The translations under genes were made by a program, and so were the position numbers. The notes below the pieces were generated by a model. That model did not search any database. It worked only from the letters and a program-made list of their open reading frames with translations, and was not told the DNA's origin. From Roseiarcus sp963775575 (GTDB taxonomy: Bacteria; Pseudomonadota; Alphaproteobacteria; Rhizobiales; Beijerinckiaceae): a stretch of 64,000 nt of DNA. The first letter of the stretch is position 1. Each line of letters starts with the position of its first letter. This document shows positions 10,364 to 19,274 of the stretch, piece after piece. Where the stretch lies: contig CAVZJG010000002.1 in NCBI GenBank assembly GCA_963775575.1, positions 248,001 through 312,000 of the forward strand, written 5' to 3'.

Positions 10364-10449
10364 CATCATTGCGAGCCGAAGGCGAAGCAATCCAGGGACC
10401 GCGTCAACCGCCCCTGGATTGCTTCGTCGCTGCGCTCCTCGCCATGACG
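10364..10449. repeat. REP-like intergenic inverted repeat
   Basis: Arms tcattgcgag...gcaatccagg and cctggattgc...ctcgccatga face each other just after the terminase stop. It is the same repeat family as 7121-7208. It sits between terL and a gene on the opposite strand and may act as a bidirectional hairpin. Confidence 0.75.
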
Positions 10450-10504
10450 ATCGGGCCCCATCGGAACCCGATCCAGAGCCGACGTTTGGTATTGATGTGT
10501 TCCT

Positions 10505-10846
10505 TCACCGCCGCGGCTCGAATTCGGGCGCGTCGACTTCGTGCAGCGCGCGGCCGAGCTTGCGGTTGAACTCGGCCGCCGTGAATTGCGCGTTGACGGC
10601 CTCGGTCCTGTCGTCCTTGGGCAGCGGACATTGCGCGACGGCGCCGACGACGCCCTGGCCTTTCAGAAAGCTCTTCAGATCCGCTTCGAGGCGTTCGCGA
10701 TCGCGGCCCGCCGCGAAGACGTCGGTGATCCAGACCTCTTTGCCGTCCGGCGACGCGGCGACGCAAAAAGTCCATCCCGCGCGCGCCGGCAAAGGCGCGG
10801 CGCCGAGCAGCAACGCAACGACAATTCGCGGCGCAGTGAATCGCAT
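10505..10846 (-). CDS. Secreted small protein (prophage accessory gene)
   Basis: A 113-residue product with a clear signal peptide (MRFTAPRIVVALLLGAAPL then ARA, cleavage near residue 23) and a mature part beginning GWTFCVAAS. Two cysteines (FCVAA and QCPLP) could form a periplasmic disulfide. It lies on the opposite strand between terL and the portal gene, the position of a moron gene expressed from the lysogen. A much longer antisense frame runs through it from the portal; only this signal-peptide unit looks real. Function unknown. Confidence 0.7.
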   Translation of the reverse strand: MRFTAPRIVVALLLGAAPLPARAGWTFCVAASPDGKEVWITDVFAAGRDRERLEADLKSFLKGQGVVGAVAQCPLPKDDRTEAVNAQFTAAEFNRKLGRALHEVDAPEFEPRR

Positions 10847-10933
10847 GGCGGCGGGTTCCCGTTCGCTTCCCGCCTTAAGGACCAGCGCGCGCCCGCGCAA
10901 GCTCAGCGTCGCGCCAACCGAAGGAAATCCCGC

Positions 10934-13030
10934 ATGTCGTTGGAGGCCGTCGAGACGCCGCTGCCGCCGAGCCTGTTCGCGCGCCTGGCGCTCGCCGCTC
11001 GTTACGCGATCACCGGCGTCTCGCCCGACACGTGGTTCGGACCGCAGCAGCCGTTGGCGCCGCAGGCCCCGCCCGAGGTCAAGGGCCGGCAGTTCGACTA
11101 CCCCTTCGGCGTCAACCTCTCCTACGTCCCGCGCGCGACCGGCGGAATCGCCTTCGCCGAGTTGCGCGCGCTCGCCGACGCGCTGCCGCTGCTGCGCGCG
11201 GTGATCGAAACCCGCAAGGACCAGATCGCCGGCCTGAGCTACGCCGTGCGCGCGCGCGACCCCGCCGCGGCGCAGGACGCCGAGACGCGCGTCAAGGCCG
11301 CGCTCGCCTTCCTCGCCCGCCCCGACCGCCGCCACGCCTTCGCCGCCTGGCTCCGCATGCTCGTCGAGGACATGCTGGTCATCGACGCCGCGACAATCTA
11401 TCCGCGCTTCGATCGCGGCGGTTCCTTGTACAGCCTCGATGTCATCGACGGCGCGACCATCACCCCTCTCATCGGCGAGGACGGACGCTCGCCCGAGCCG
11501 CCCGACCCCGCCTATCAGCAGATCCTGCACGGCGTGCCGGCGGCGGACTTCTCCACCGACGAGTTGCTCTATCTCCCCCGCAATGTCCGCGCCCATCGGC
11601 TCTATGGGATGAGCCCGGTCGAGCAGATCGCGCTCACCGTCAACATCGCGCTGAGACGCGACGCGGCGACGCTCGACTATTACCGCGCCGGCTCGATGCC
11701 CGACGCCTTCGCGACGCTGCCGAAGGAATGGACGATCGACCAGATCCGGCAGTTCCAGGACTATTTCGACGCGCTGATGAGCGGCAACTCGGCGCGCCGG
11801 CGGATGACGAAGTTCATGCCGGCGGACTTCCGCCTGATCGAGGCGCGCCAGCCGCCGCTGAAGGACCAGTACGACGAATGGCTGGCGCGGGTCATCTGCT
11901 ACGCGTTCTCCGTCCCCGCCTCGGCCTTCGTCAGCCAGGTCAACCGCGCCACCTCGCAGACGCTGCGCATGCAGGCGACGCAGGAGGGTCTCGTCCCGCT
12001 GAAGGCGTGGGTGAAGGGCGCGCTCGACCACGTCATCCAGGTCTACCTCGGCGAGCCCGATCTCGAATTCGTCTGGGTCGGCGACGACGCGGTCGACCCG
12101 CTGCAGCAGGCGCAGACGCTGAACATTCTCGTCGGCGCGGGAATCAAGACGCGCGAGGAGGCGCGCGCCGACTTGGGGCTCGCGCCGGAGGGCGGGAAAG
12201 CAGGGCCGGGGCTCGGCAAATGGAACTTCGAGCCCGACCAGCCGCGCGACGAGCAGGGACGATGGACGTCCGACGGCAGCGTCGGTGCGGCGCGACCGAA
12301 ACGGCCGCAGGGCGTGCAGGTCGCGTTCAACGACGCCGCGGAAACGATGACGGACGCGGGCGGGCCGGGCGCCAGCCCGTGGGCAGCGGATTCCGCGGCC
12401 GGCGGCGCGGTGAATCGACCAAAGAGTTCATTGACCACCGTCGCAGCCGGCACGGGCGAAGACGAGGAGCCAAGGCCCGACGAAGAAGTCAATGACGAAA
12501 GCGCCACTTTCTTCGATCCGACCACCGGCCGAACGATCACTTTTGCCCCAGGTCTGGCGCCAAGAACGCTGCCGGGATGGATTAATCTGCGCGATTTGCC
12601 GCAAGGACCGACCTATCTCGAGCCTCCCAGTTCCAAAGAGGACGGGGAAGGCGAGGCGGGAACGGCGCCGGGGCCGAAAGGCACAGTGGCGGACGCCGTG
12701 GCGCCCAATGGCGTCTTGCCGGGAGAGAGCGACGCCGGACCGGGATCGGCGCGCACGATGCCGGCATCCGACGATCCGAACCGAGCGGCGCTGAACTATA
12801 TCGCGAGCATCTATAAAGGACAGACGCCGATTTCCGTGACCATGGATGACGGCCTCCCGCCCGGCTCGTTCATAGCGGCCATGCCCGACGGAACGTCTAT
12901 AACTTTCCGCCCGGCGGGAGGGGCGAGTTGGAGAACCCTCGACAGCACCGTGAATGTCGACATAAACAGCCCCGCTATCAAAACCCTAAACGGCGATCGC
13001 TCGCTCAAGCTCAAATTCCCTCGCAAGTGA
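10934..13030 (+). CDS. Portal protein 1 with long variable C-terminal extension
   Basis: A 698-residue protein. Residues about 1-422 are a phage portal (HK97/lambda-type) that forms the DNA gate at the head vertex, with recognisable WLRMLVEDMLVIDAATIYP, YLPRNVRAHRLYGMSPVEQI and ICYAFSVPASAFVSQ blocks. At about 428-450 comes a linker, EPDQPRDEQGRWTSDG, then ~250 residues that are Pro/Asp/Gly-rich and end in a compact segment (ITFRPAGGASWRTL...LKLKFPRK). Normal portals end near residue 430, so the tail is an addition. ATG 10934 is preceded by AAGGAAA. The 1,238 bp 10961-12198 are almost identical to the second portal gene (27358-28595). A small partner gene follows after 8 bases, suggesting a toxin-immunity arrangement; the tail's activity is unknown. 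Confidence 0.88.
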   Translation: MSLEAVETPLPPSLFARLALAARYAITGVSPDTWFGPQQPLAPQAPPEVKGRQFDYPFGVNLSYVPRATGGIAFAELRALADALPLLRAVIETRKDQIAGLSYAVRARDPAAAQDAETRVKAALAFLARPDRRHAFAAWLRMLVEDMLVIDAATIYPRFDRGGSLYSLDVIDGATITPLIGEDGRSPEPPDPAYQQILHGVPAADFSTDELLYLPRNVRAHRLYGMSPVEQIALTVNIALRRDAATLDYYRAGSMPDAFATLPKEWTIDQIRQFQDYFDALMSGNSARRRMTKFMPADFRLIEARQPPLKDQYDEWLARVICYAFSVPASAFVSQVNRATSQTLRMQATQEGLVPLKAWVKGALDHVIQVYLGEPDLEFVWVGDDAVDPLQQAQTLNILVGAGIKTREEARADLGLAPEGGKAGPGLGKWNFEPDQPRDEQGRWTSDGSVGAARPKRPQGVQVAFNDAAETMTDAGGPGASPWAADSAAGGAVNRPKSSLTTVAAGTGEDEEPRPDEEVNDESATFFDPTTGRTITFAPGLAPRTLPGWINLRDLPQGPTYLEPPSSKEDGEGEAGTAPGPKGTVADAVAPNGVLPGESDAGPGSARTMPASDDPNRAALNYIASIYKGQTPISVTMDDGLPPGSFIAAMPDGTSITFRPAGGASWRTLDSTVNVDINSPAIKTLNGDRSLKLKFPRK

Positions 13031-13038
13031 GGCCCGAA

Positions 13039-13515
13039 ATGTCTCCGTCGAACAATATTGAGAGCTGGTTGCAATTTGGGTTGCAACTTCTCGCCCGAGA
13101 CGGCTCGTCGCCCGCCTCTTTTTTGAGTGGCCGCATTGACGATGTTCCAGATTACACCTCGCAGCGGTGGCAACTCGCCGTCGACATGATCTATCGGTGC
13201 ATCGTCAGCGGTCTGATGGGCGTTGACACGCCAAAATATCGCAACGATCACGATGCGTTCTTTCATGTGTTACGAACGTTTGAACCTTACGGCGCGGGGG
13301 GAGGGATGGCATTGTGGCATGGCGCTGATCTGTATCCTACGGAAAAACTCATCGAGTTACTCGACAAGTATTTCCCCAAGTCAGGCCCATACGAGAGAAA
13401 CGTCAACCCCGCCTTCATCCAGGAGTTGAAGGATATCTTCGCGCAGCACAACGTGCCGTGGTCGGACGCGCCGCTGCTGCCGATTATCTCGAATGACCAT
13501 TCCGGGAGCGCCTGA
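13039..13515 (+). CDS. Small partner protein of portal 1 tail, candidate immunity protein
   Basis: A 158-residue acidic/hydrophobic cytosolic protein with no signal peptide or membrane segment. I do not recognise a family. It starts 8 bases after the portal stop, and portal-homologous DNA resumes in the base right after its own stop codon (13516), so it is bounded exactly as part of the exchanged tail module. That position and its composition, less biased than the portal, suggest an immunity protein for the portal 1 C-terminal domain. This is inference from context. Confidence 0.55.
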   Translation: MSPSNNIESWLQFGLQLLARDGSSPASFLSGRIDDVPDYTSQRWQLAVDMIYRCIVSGLMGVDTPKYRNDHDAFFHVLRTFEPYGAGGGMALWHGADLYPTEKLIELLDKYFPKSGPYERNVNPAFIQELKDIFAQHNVPWSDAPLLPIISNDHSGSA

Positions 13516-14112
13516 AGCCTCGACGTCGTCGACGGCGCGACCATCACCCCTCTCATCGGCGAGGACGGCCGCTCGCCCGAGCCGCCCGATCCCGCCTATC
13601 AGCAAATTCTGCACGGCGTGCCGGCGGCGGACTTCTCCACCGACGAACTGCTCTATCTCCCGCGCAACGTCCGCGCCCATCGGCTCTATGGGATGAGCCC
13701 GGTCGAGCAGATCGCGCTCACCGTCAACATCGCGCTGAGACGCGACGCGGCGACGCTCGACTATTATCGCGCCGGCTCGACCCCCGACGCGTTCGCCACC
13801 CTGCCGAAGGAATGGACGATCGACCAGATCCGGCAGTTCCAAGACTATTTCGACGCGCTGATGAGCGGCAATTCGGCGCGCCGGCGGATGACGAAGTTCA
13901 TGCCGGCGGACTTCCGCCTGATCGAGGCGCGCCAGCCGCCGCTCAAAGGCCGGTACAACGAATGGCTTCACGCGGGTCATCTGCTACGCCTTCTCGGTCC
14001 CCGCTTCGGCCTTCGTCAGCCAGGTCAATCGCGCGACCAGCGAGACCCTGCGCATACAGGCGACTCAAGAGGGCCTCGTGCCCTTAAAGGCTTGGATCAA
14101 GGGGCGCTCGAA
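13516..14112 (+). pseudogene. Portal gene fragment (internal part, frameshifted)
   Basis: Homology to the portal begins at SLDVVDGATITPLIGE, directly after the preceding stop codon, corresponding to base 11432 of portal 1, and runs to about KAWIKG. Near 13966-13972 the copy reads ggcttcacgcggg where portal 1 has ggctggcgcggg, a one-base gain that moves the rest (VICYAFSVPASAF...) into another frame. It lacks the start and the end. It is more diverged than the two full portals, so it is probably an older relict of tail exchange. Confidence 0.85.
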
Positions 14113-14177
14113 GGCGAGCCGCGCCAACGAGGATAGACCCGAGTCGCTCGCGGATAGAACAAACAGCGAACATTCTC

Positions 14178-14206
14178 TTGCCTTGTTACGCCGTTCGCGG
14201 CATAAT
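14178..14206 (+). promoter_or_regulatory. Candidate promoter before the prohead protease
   Basis: TTGCCT at 14178-14183, a 17-base spacer and CATAAT at 14201-14206. The spacer shares GTTACGCCG with the element at 8606-8634. It lies between the portal fragment and the protease gene, suggesting that protease and capsid genes form their own transcription unit. The rest of 14113-14367 shows no convincing gene. Confidence 0.55.
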
Positions 14207-14367
14207 GCTCGATAATGGGGAAATGGCGCCGAGGCGGCCGAGACGGCCGCCGCGCCGGGGCGAGCCGCGCGCCCGCCTTGCCAAAAAAGATCACCCGACG
14301 GGCGCAGCCGACGCGCCGCTTCCCCGCGCCTTTCCCCTTCATCCCCCGTCCATGGAGCCTGCGACGC

Positions 14368-15324
14368 ATGTCGACGCTTGATCTCTTTTTGCCGCTCGCC
14401 AAGGTCGATCTCGACCAGCGCATCGTCCAAGGCGTCGTCACCGCCGAGGCGCCCGATCGCGTCGGCGAGATCTGCGACTACGCTTCGACCAAACCCTATT
14501 TCGAGGCCTGGTCGGCCGAGGCGCTCAGCGCCAGCGGCGGCAAGTCGCTCGGCGCGGTGCGCGCGATGCACGGCCGCGTCGCCGCCGGCAAGCTCACCGA
14601 CATCGCCTTCGACGACGAAGGCAAGCGCATCCTTGTGGCGGCGAAGATCGTCGACGACGACGAATGGCTGAAGGTGACCGAGGGCGTCTACACCGGCTTC
14701 AGCCAGGGCGGCCGCTACGTCGAACGCTGGCCCGATCCGCAGAGCGGCCTGACCCGTTACACCGCGGAGCCGAGCGAAATCTCGCTGGTCGACCTGCCCT
14801 GCCTGCCAGGCGCGACCTTCGAAGTGATCAAGAACGGCGTCGTCGAGAAGCGCGCCTTCGCGGCGCGCGCAGCCGAGCCGAGCGCGACGCCCCGCGCGCC
14901 CGGCGAGCCGCCGCTCGACGACGCCCATGGCGCGGCCTCACCCGCCGCGCCCGCCAGCGCCGAGACGCCGCCGGCGGCCGAGGCCCCCTCCCCCTCGGAC
15001 GCGCTCGCCAAGGCGGCCTCGGCGCTGGCGCAGGCGGCCCATAAGCTCGAACGCGCCGCGGCGGAGAACGAAGCGCTGCGCAAGACGCTGGCGGCGCTGG
15101 CGCCGGACGTCGAAACGCTGCGGCGGCGCGTCGGCGCGCTCGAAGCCCAGCCGCTGCCCGCGAGGGCCGCGCTGCGCGCCGTGCCGAAGAGCGCCGACGC
15201 GTTCGGCGAGCCTGGCGGCGGCGTCGACGAAGCGATCAAGCGCCTCGCCGCCCTTCCCGCGCAGGAGCGCGCGCTGGCGCTGACCAAGCTCAGCCTCGCC
15301 AATCCGATGCCGCTGCGGTCGTGA
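14368..15324 (+). CDS. Prohead protease (XkdF/S78_2-like) with C-terminal scaffold-like region
   Basis: A 318-residue protein from ATG 14368. The first ~165 residues resemble the XkdF-type phage serine peptidase: DRVGEICDY, the likely catalytic His in RAMHGRVAAG, and the likely catalytic Ser in VYTGFSQGGRYVE, then SEISLVDLPCLPGATF. The remainder is Ala/Pro-rich followed by a coiled coil (about residues 215-260), as in protease-scaffold fusions that are degraded during head maturation. The frame is open upstream to 14215, but that part is low-complexity Arg-rich and unlikely to be translated. It lies upstream of the capsid gene, though a 7-kb accessory block separates them. Confidence 0.82.
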   Translation: MSTLDLFLPLAKVDLDQRIVQGVVTAEAPDRVGEICDYASTKPYFEAWSAEALSASGGKSLGAVRAMHGRVAAGKLTDIAFDDEGKRILVAAKIVDDDEWLKVTEGVYTGFSQGGRYVERWPDPQSGLTRYTAEPSEISLVDLPCLPGATFEVIKNGVVEKRAFAARAAEPSATPRAPGEPPLDDAHGAASPAAPASAETPPAAEAPSPSDALAKAASALAQAAHKLERAAAENEALRKTLAALAPDVETLRRRVGALEAQPLPARAALRAVPKSADAFGEPGGGVDEAIKRLAALPAQERALALTKLSLANPMPLRS

Positions 15325-15442
15325 TCGCAAAAGTTAGAAGAACTTGAGGCGGGCCTGCAAAGATTCCGCGCGCGATCTGATACTTGCTGCCCGACCCAGA
15401 GAAGGCTCCCACTCACGCAACTTTTGCTCAACGTCTTATTGG

Positions 15443-15829
15443 CTACTTCGAAAACAAGCCCTTAAACGCCGCGATGATTACCGCACCAACCTGAATAGTC
15501 AGCCCACTGATAAGCGCAATAATTACTTTGTCGGTCACGATGGTGGCGTGACTGGGAGGCAAGAACATCTCGATTATGGCCAAACCGAGGACTGCGACTC
15601 CGACTACGCTATTTGCCCAAATAAAAAAACTAACGATGGGTGAGAGGGTCTTTTCCTGTAATTTATCCCTTGGCGTTATCTCGTGGACCTGCTCACGCGG
15701 AGCAACCACGCTCATCCGCACAACACTTGAACTCTCGACTCCGAACTCGAGCAAGCCTTCGCGTGGCTCCCACTCGCTTAGGCCCCTCGAGGCTGCGGCT
15801 TTCGACCGCTCAGGAGCGCCATCGTTCAT
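15443..15829 (-). CDS. Two-helix membrane protein (prophage accessory gene)
   Basis: A 128-residue product: a soluble polar N-terminal half of ~65 residues, then two hydrophobic helices (about 66-90 and 100-124). It is on the opposite strand to the virion genes and overlaps the upstream gene by 4 bases (start inside the stop of the 15826-16191 gene), so the two are an operon. The DNA is clearly AT-richer than its surroundings, a sign of separate acquisition. Function unknown; a membrane-acting accessory (exclusion or immunity) is only a guess. Confidence 0.6.
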   Translation of the reverse strand: MNDGAPERSKAAASRGLSEWEPREGLLEFGVESSSVVRMSVVAPREQVHEITPRDKLQEKTLSPIVSFFIWANSVVGVAVLGLAIIEMFLPPSHATIVTDKVIIALISGLTIQVGAVIIAAFKGLFSK

Positions 15830-16191
15830 GCCGCATCCATCCTTGTTTCGGCGACTTCTTCGAGTCCGCTGAAAAAAACGTACGGCATATTCAACTCAAG
15901 GATTAGCACGCACACATTATCTGGAGTGCTTGTGTACTTGCCGGTAATGAATGGCTCGTCAAATTCATACATTGAATGTCCCGGGCGATTCGGGTCAGGA
16001 CCGACATATTTAGGCCGGTTCTGAAACACCCCTCCCTGAAAAGTCGACCAGATCAGCTGGATTATGTGAGCCGCAATTTGCTCGATCCGTTCAGGCCCCA
16101 TTCCGAATTTGCCAAGCAGATCCTCATAATTCTCCAAGAAATCAACAGCACCAGCCGTTAGCGCAACGCTTCTTCCGCTCATGACGATCAC
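15826..16191 (-). CDS. Hypothetical protein, first gene of an inserted two-gene operon
   Basis: A 121-residue soluble protein with no motif I recognise. The likely start is GTG 16191 or the in-frame ATG four codons later; an AAGGAGG lies just upstream. It overlaps the membrane-protein gene by 4 bases. Low GC relative to the phage genes and antisense orientation mark it as part of a mobile accessory insert between protease and toxin cassettes. Confidence 0.55.
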   Translation of the reverse strand: MIVMSGRSVALTAGAVDFLENYEDLLGKFGMGPERIEQIAAHIIQLIWSTFQGGVFQNRPKYVGPDPNRPGHSMYEFDEPFITGKYTSTPDNVCVLILELNMPYVFFSGLEEVAETRMDAA

Positions 16192-16535
16192 GGCGCATCC
16201 GCCGCCTCCTTGAGTCGTTTCTCTCCATGTCCACCTCCCATATTAATGAGCGCGCCTTCCCAACAAGCGCTCGGCCCATAAACCTCGTGCGGTGCACAAT
16301 TTGCGCAGCCGCCGTCCCATCCGGACAACTGTCGCGAATTTAATGCGCCGTTCATCCCTAGTCAAGGTGTTCTTTACGAAAGGCTTGCAGGATGCACAAA
16401 ATCCCTATATGACTCCTGGCTACCGGGTAGATCTTAATCACAGATTAACCCGAAGTCCCTACAAAAAGGATGGGACGGTCCATGCAGCCACATAGAAAAT
16501 CGCTGGCGGCGGCCCGCCCATGAGGAGCACCGACG
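16192..16535. other. Intergenic gap without a convincing gene
   Basis: A 344-base, comparatively AT-rich gap between divergent genes. One short ORF (16292-16495) has no ribosome-binding site or recognisable sequence. An AAGGAGG on the minus strand belongs to the 16191 gene and a GAGGAG on the plus strand to the 16536 gene. Promoters for both directions are expected here, but I cannot place them with confidence. Confidence 0.4.
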
Positions 16536-16802
16536 ATGCCGAGAGTTAGGAAAGCGCACCGCGCGACGCCGACGGAGGAGGCGGCGGTTGCAAAGCGTCC
16601 TCAGCTAAATTTTGCCGTGACGGGCGAAACGCTCGACCTCATCGAACACCTGAAGAAGACTTTTGGGGTTGACACCAACACCGCCGTTCTCAAGCGCGCA
16701 CTGGCGCTTGCGCGCGTCGCGGCTGGGAATCAGCGCGACGACCACACTGTTACGATCGTGGGAAAAGATGACGTGCGTCGTGACATCCTGCTAAATGGAT
16801 AG
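16536..16802 (+). CDS. Small ribbon-helix-helix-like protein
   Basis: An 88-residue protein with a basic N-terminus (MPRVRKAHRATPTEE) and a LNFAVTGETLDLIEHLKK...NTAVLKRALALARV segment that looks like a ribbon-helix-helix or similar regulator fold. ATG 16536 has GAGGAG upstream. It precedes the toxin cassette array and could regulate it; function is not established. Confidence 0.55.
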   Translation: MPRVRKAHRATPTEEAAVAKRPQLNFAVTGETLDLIEHLKKTFGVDTNTAVLKRALALARVAAGNQRDDHTVTIVGKDDVRRDILLNG

Positions 16803-16849
16803 TTCGAGGGCCTACAATAACACCGCGAAGAGCTCGCGGCGCAAGAGTC

Positions 16850-17704
16850 AGCCGCGCACGTAGCCGCGCGCTGGCGAAGGCCCGCGAGGGCGACGCGCCG
16901 CTCGCGTTGACCCATCTCGCCCTCGCCGGCGCCGGGCGACTCACGGAGCCGCGCGACGACGCGCGCCGCCTGTTCATCGCCGACGGGCTGATGAAGGCCA
17001 GCGTTCCGCCGCGCACGATCCTCTCAGTGCTCGGCGGCGCGCCCGCGCCAGCCGATCTCGACCGCGCTTACAACCCCGACCAGCCGCGCGTGCCCGCCGG
17101 CAACGGGCGGGAGAGCGGGCAGTGGACGAGCGGCGATTGGGCGGACGAGGCGCGTGCTGCGTCTCCGCACTCGCCAAGCGGCGTGCAAATCGCCGACAGT
17201 TCGCCAAACTGGGCGCAATATCTCAATCCCGTCGGGACGGCTGAAGCCGCTGAGCACACCGGCGCGCCGTTTAACGGCGTTGGCCCCAACAAGCAACACG
17301 ACCGCGCCGTCGAGGAGAGCAAAGCGAATTTCAAGAGCATGGGGCTAATAATCGCCCCGAAGGAGGCGAACGCGGTCACTATCCCGGGCTTCGCCACGCC
17401 ACGCATTTACGAATTCATCGCTCTCGACCCTGATACGGGGGAACTGGTTGGCGTCGAAGTCAAGAGCACCAAATTTGATGCGATCTTCCTCAATCCGTTC
17501 CAGGTCGAAAAGGATGTCGCAATTTATGCGCTCGGCGGCGTCAAAGTGGATTCGCTTGACGCGTTCTTGACCAGCGTCGCCTACGATACGGCCTGCGACG
17601 GGTGCGAAAACATTCGTGTCCGGACGATCTATCTGCACGCACGATTGCTAAACGCCGGCATTCCGTTTTACACACGGCACTATATCGGGAGCGAGCAGCA
17701 ATGA
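16850..17704 (+). pseudogene. 5'-truncated toxin module A: partial constant domain, linker and nuclease-like C-terminus
   Basis: From about 16850 the DNA matches the second half of the constant domain of the 19465-20673 gene, but the copy has lost its start and carries a TAG at 16861 (cacgtag where the intact gene has cacgtgcgc). Downstream the frame is open (from a TTG at 16907) through the linker NPDQPRVPAGNGRESGQW into a C-terminal domain unlike its paralogues. That domain shows a PD-(D/E)XK-like signature, IYEFIALDPDTGEL then GVEVKST, and an NPFQVEKDVAIYA helix with a Gln. It reads as an orphan toxin module like those downstream of cdiA or rhs. Its partner gene overlaps by 4 bases. Confidence 0.75.
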
Positions 17705-18696
17705 CCGAACCCAAAGCCGGCGACCTGCCCAACGCCGCTCCCCCGATGGACGGTTCCGCGAAAGGGGGAGCGATCGGCAATCCGAGCGCCGATGCATCCG
17801 GTCAAATCGCTCGGCGCCATCATATCGACCACATCGTCGCGCGGCCGGGCCGCTTATCCGAGGCCGAGCGGGCGCAAGGCGCGGCGATCCTGGAGCGAGA
17901 ATTCGGCGACTATGAGCGCTTTCGCCGCTCGCTGCCGAAGGAAGAGCCGCCGACCAAGCTGCCCAAAACGATCCCGGTTTGGCTTGCCGGCGCGAAAAAG
18001 CCGATCGATCTTGTCGACTTCCTGAACCAGACCCTCGCGCACGTCGGATATGCGCCGATCGGCCGGCTCGCTTATGACTCGATGAACGTGCTCGGCTTTC
18101 GCGCGCTGTGGAGTTCGCCGATCGTCGAGCATTTCATTGAATTCGGCGCTACCGGGAGACCGAACGAGTACTTGCAGGCCTCAGTGAGCTTGCGGCACCC
18201 GCCCGCCGACGCTTTCGCCAACGAGGCGCAGCTCCGTCTCCTCCCCGCCGCCTATCGCGAAGTTTACGCGCAACAGCCTCCTTGGCAATGCAAGATGCAT
18301 TTCGACCTGGGGCAGCAAGCTGCATGGGAAGCGCGCTCGAGGCTCGACAGTGTGGAATACTCAGCGACCGCCCTCGCGCAACGAATTGAGGAATCGATCC
18401 GCACAATTGTCATTACCAAACTCGAGGCGATTAAAAGCATCAAGAGCCTGTTCGAAATATGCGTGCGCGACGAGGAGCCGTTTCGCTGGTTCCCATGGGG
18501 CGACAGCAGCCGCGTCGCAGCGGCTGCTTATCTCGGCCGCAAACTCGGCCGCGATCCGGCTTGGCTCAAGTCGACCCTCGTTCCGCGCACCGGGCGCTTC
18601 AAATCGCCGCCCAACACCTCCGCGCCGACCGCTGAAGAATATGTCGATCGCGTTATCCACGACGCCGACGCCGCTTTGGCGGGAGCCTCAGGCTGA
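17701..18696 (+). CDS. Partner of toxin module A, candidate immunity protein (family 1)
   Basis: A 331-residue protein starting at ATG 17701, overlapping the stop of toxin module A (ATGA). A short Pro/Ala-rich N-terminus leads to RRHHIDHIVARPGRLSEAERA, followed by a globular domain with WFPWGDSSRVAAAAYLGRKLGRD and FKSPPNTSAPTAEEYVDR blocks. A paralogue at 21135-22121 shares these blocks almost throughout and also follows a toxin gene. I do not recognise the family; overall size and texture loosely recall DUF4304-type proteins. The translationally coupled position after two different nuclease-like genes supports an immunity or accessory role. Confidence 0.65.
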   Translation: MTEPKAGDLPNAAPPMDGSAKGGAIGNPSADASGQIARRHHIDHIVARPGRLSEAERAQGAAILEREFGDYERFRRSLPKEEPPTKLPKTIPVWLAGAKKPIDLVDFLNQTLAHVGYAPIGRLAYDSMNVLGFRALWSSPIVEHFIEFGATGRPNEYLQASVSLRHPPADAFANEAQLRLLPAAYREVYAQQPPWQCKMHFDLGQQAAWEARSRLDSVEYSATALAQRIEESIRTIVITKLEAIKSIKSLFEICVRDEEPFRWFPWGDSSRVAAAAYLGRKLGRDPAWLKSTLVPRTGRFKSPPNTSAPTAEEYVDRVIHDADAALAGASG

Positions 18697-18778
18697 ACGA
18701 TGGCGCACGTCCCGCCCGGTTCGGCGTTTGATAGAACCGCAACGGTCGTCGCACGTCCGCTCAACAACAGTCCTCAGT

Positions 18779-18915
18779 GAAATCAGGAGCAGCGGCGCGA
18801 CGATCGTCGGCGCGGGAAAGCCGGGGTTTCCAGCGGGACCAGGATTCCTCCGATCACGGTCGAGGAGGTCCGCCCGGCGAACTTGGACGACATGAACTTC
18901 GGGGAGCTTCTGTGA
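18779..18915 (+). pseudogene. Remnant of a toxin C-terminus (module B)
   Basis: EIRSSGATIVGAGKPGFPAG, then with a one-base frame shift GTRIPPITVEEV and a tail ending GELL-stop, matches the last part of the toxin at 19465-20673 (EIPQSGATVV...GTRIPPTAVQV). Only about 45 codons remain, without constant domain or catalytic core. The stop overlaps the GTG of the following immunity-like gene, the normal toxin-immunity junction. It is a trimmed orphan cassette. Confidence 0.7.
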
Positions 18916-19274
18916 CCATAGAAGACCTCAATAAAATCGACTTTGTCTCGGTCGAGCGCGCGACTGGAAAAGCGGTGCTGACGATCAGCGATCATCTGCC
19001 CCGGGACATCGACGAGGGTCGGCATCTCGAGCTGTCGCAAGCGAAAGTCTACCGCCAACTTGATGTGATCGAATCGGGAGAGGTCAACGAGCTTATTCCC
19101 TCCGCGCGCGGACGACCGCTCGTTATCCAGATTTATTCGCTTTTCGAGCTGAGCCAGGACGGGCGGAACCTCGTCAACAATCTCGAGAATTATCTTGCAG
19201 GGATGGCAATCGAACTGCGTTGGATTCTTTTCGAGAACGACCCGACGCCGCCGAAGCCAATCCTACCGAATTGA
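18912..19274 (+). CDS. DUF6572-like immunity protein, orphan copy (B)
   Basis: A 120-residue acidic protein starting at GTG 18912, overlapping the stop of the toxin remnant (GTGA). It has the pattern FVSVERATGKAVLTISDHL...QAKVYRQLDVIESGEV, as in the DUF6572-type small proteins I associate with polymorphic toxin loci. The 20683-21066 protein is a paralogue (VTGIDHVNGETVLVICDHF, KVYRYLDFIESGEV, LVNNLKQYLG). The toxin beside it is only a remnant, so this is an orphan immunity gene that could still protect against the intact version. The family name is from memory and should be confirmed. Confidence 0.7.
   Translation: MTIEDLNKIDFVSVERATGKAVLTISDHLPRDIDEGRHLELSQAKVYRQLDVIESGEVNELIPSARGRPLVIQIYSLFELSQDGRNLVNNLENYLAGMAIELRWILFENDPTPPKPILPN

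Noticed and set aside
13618..14136. Independent 172-codon gene
   Set aside because: It is the in-frame part of a portal fragment with no own start and a frameshift at about 13970.
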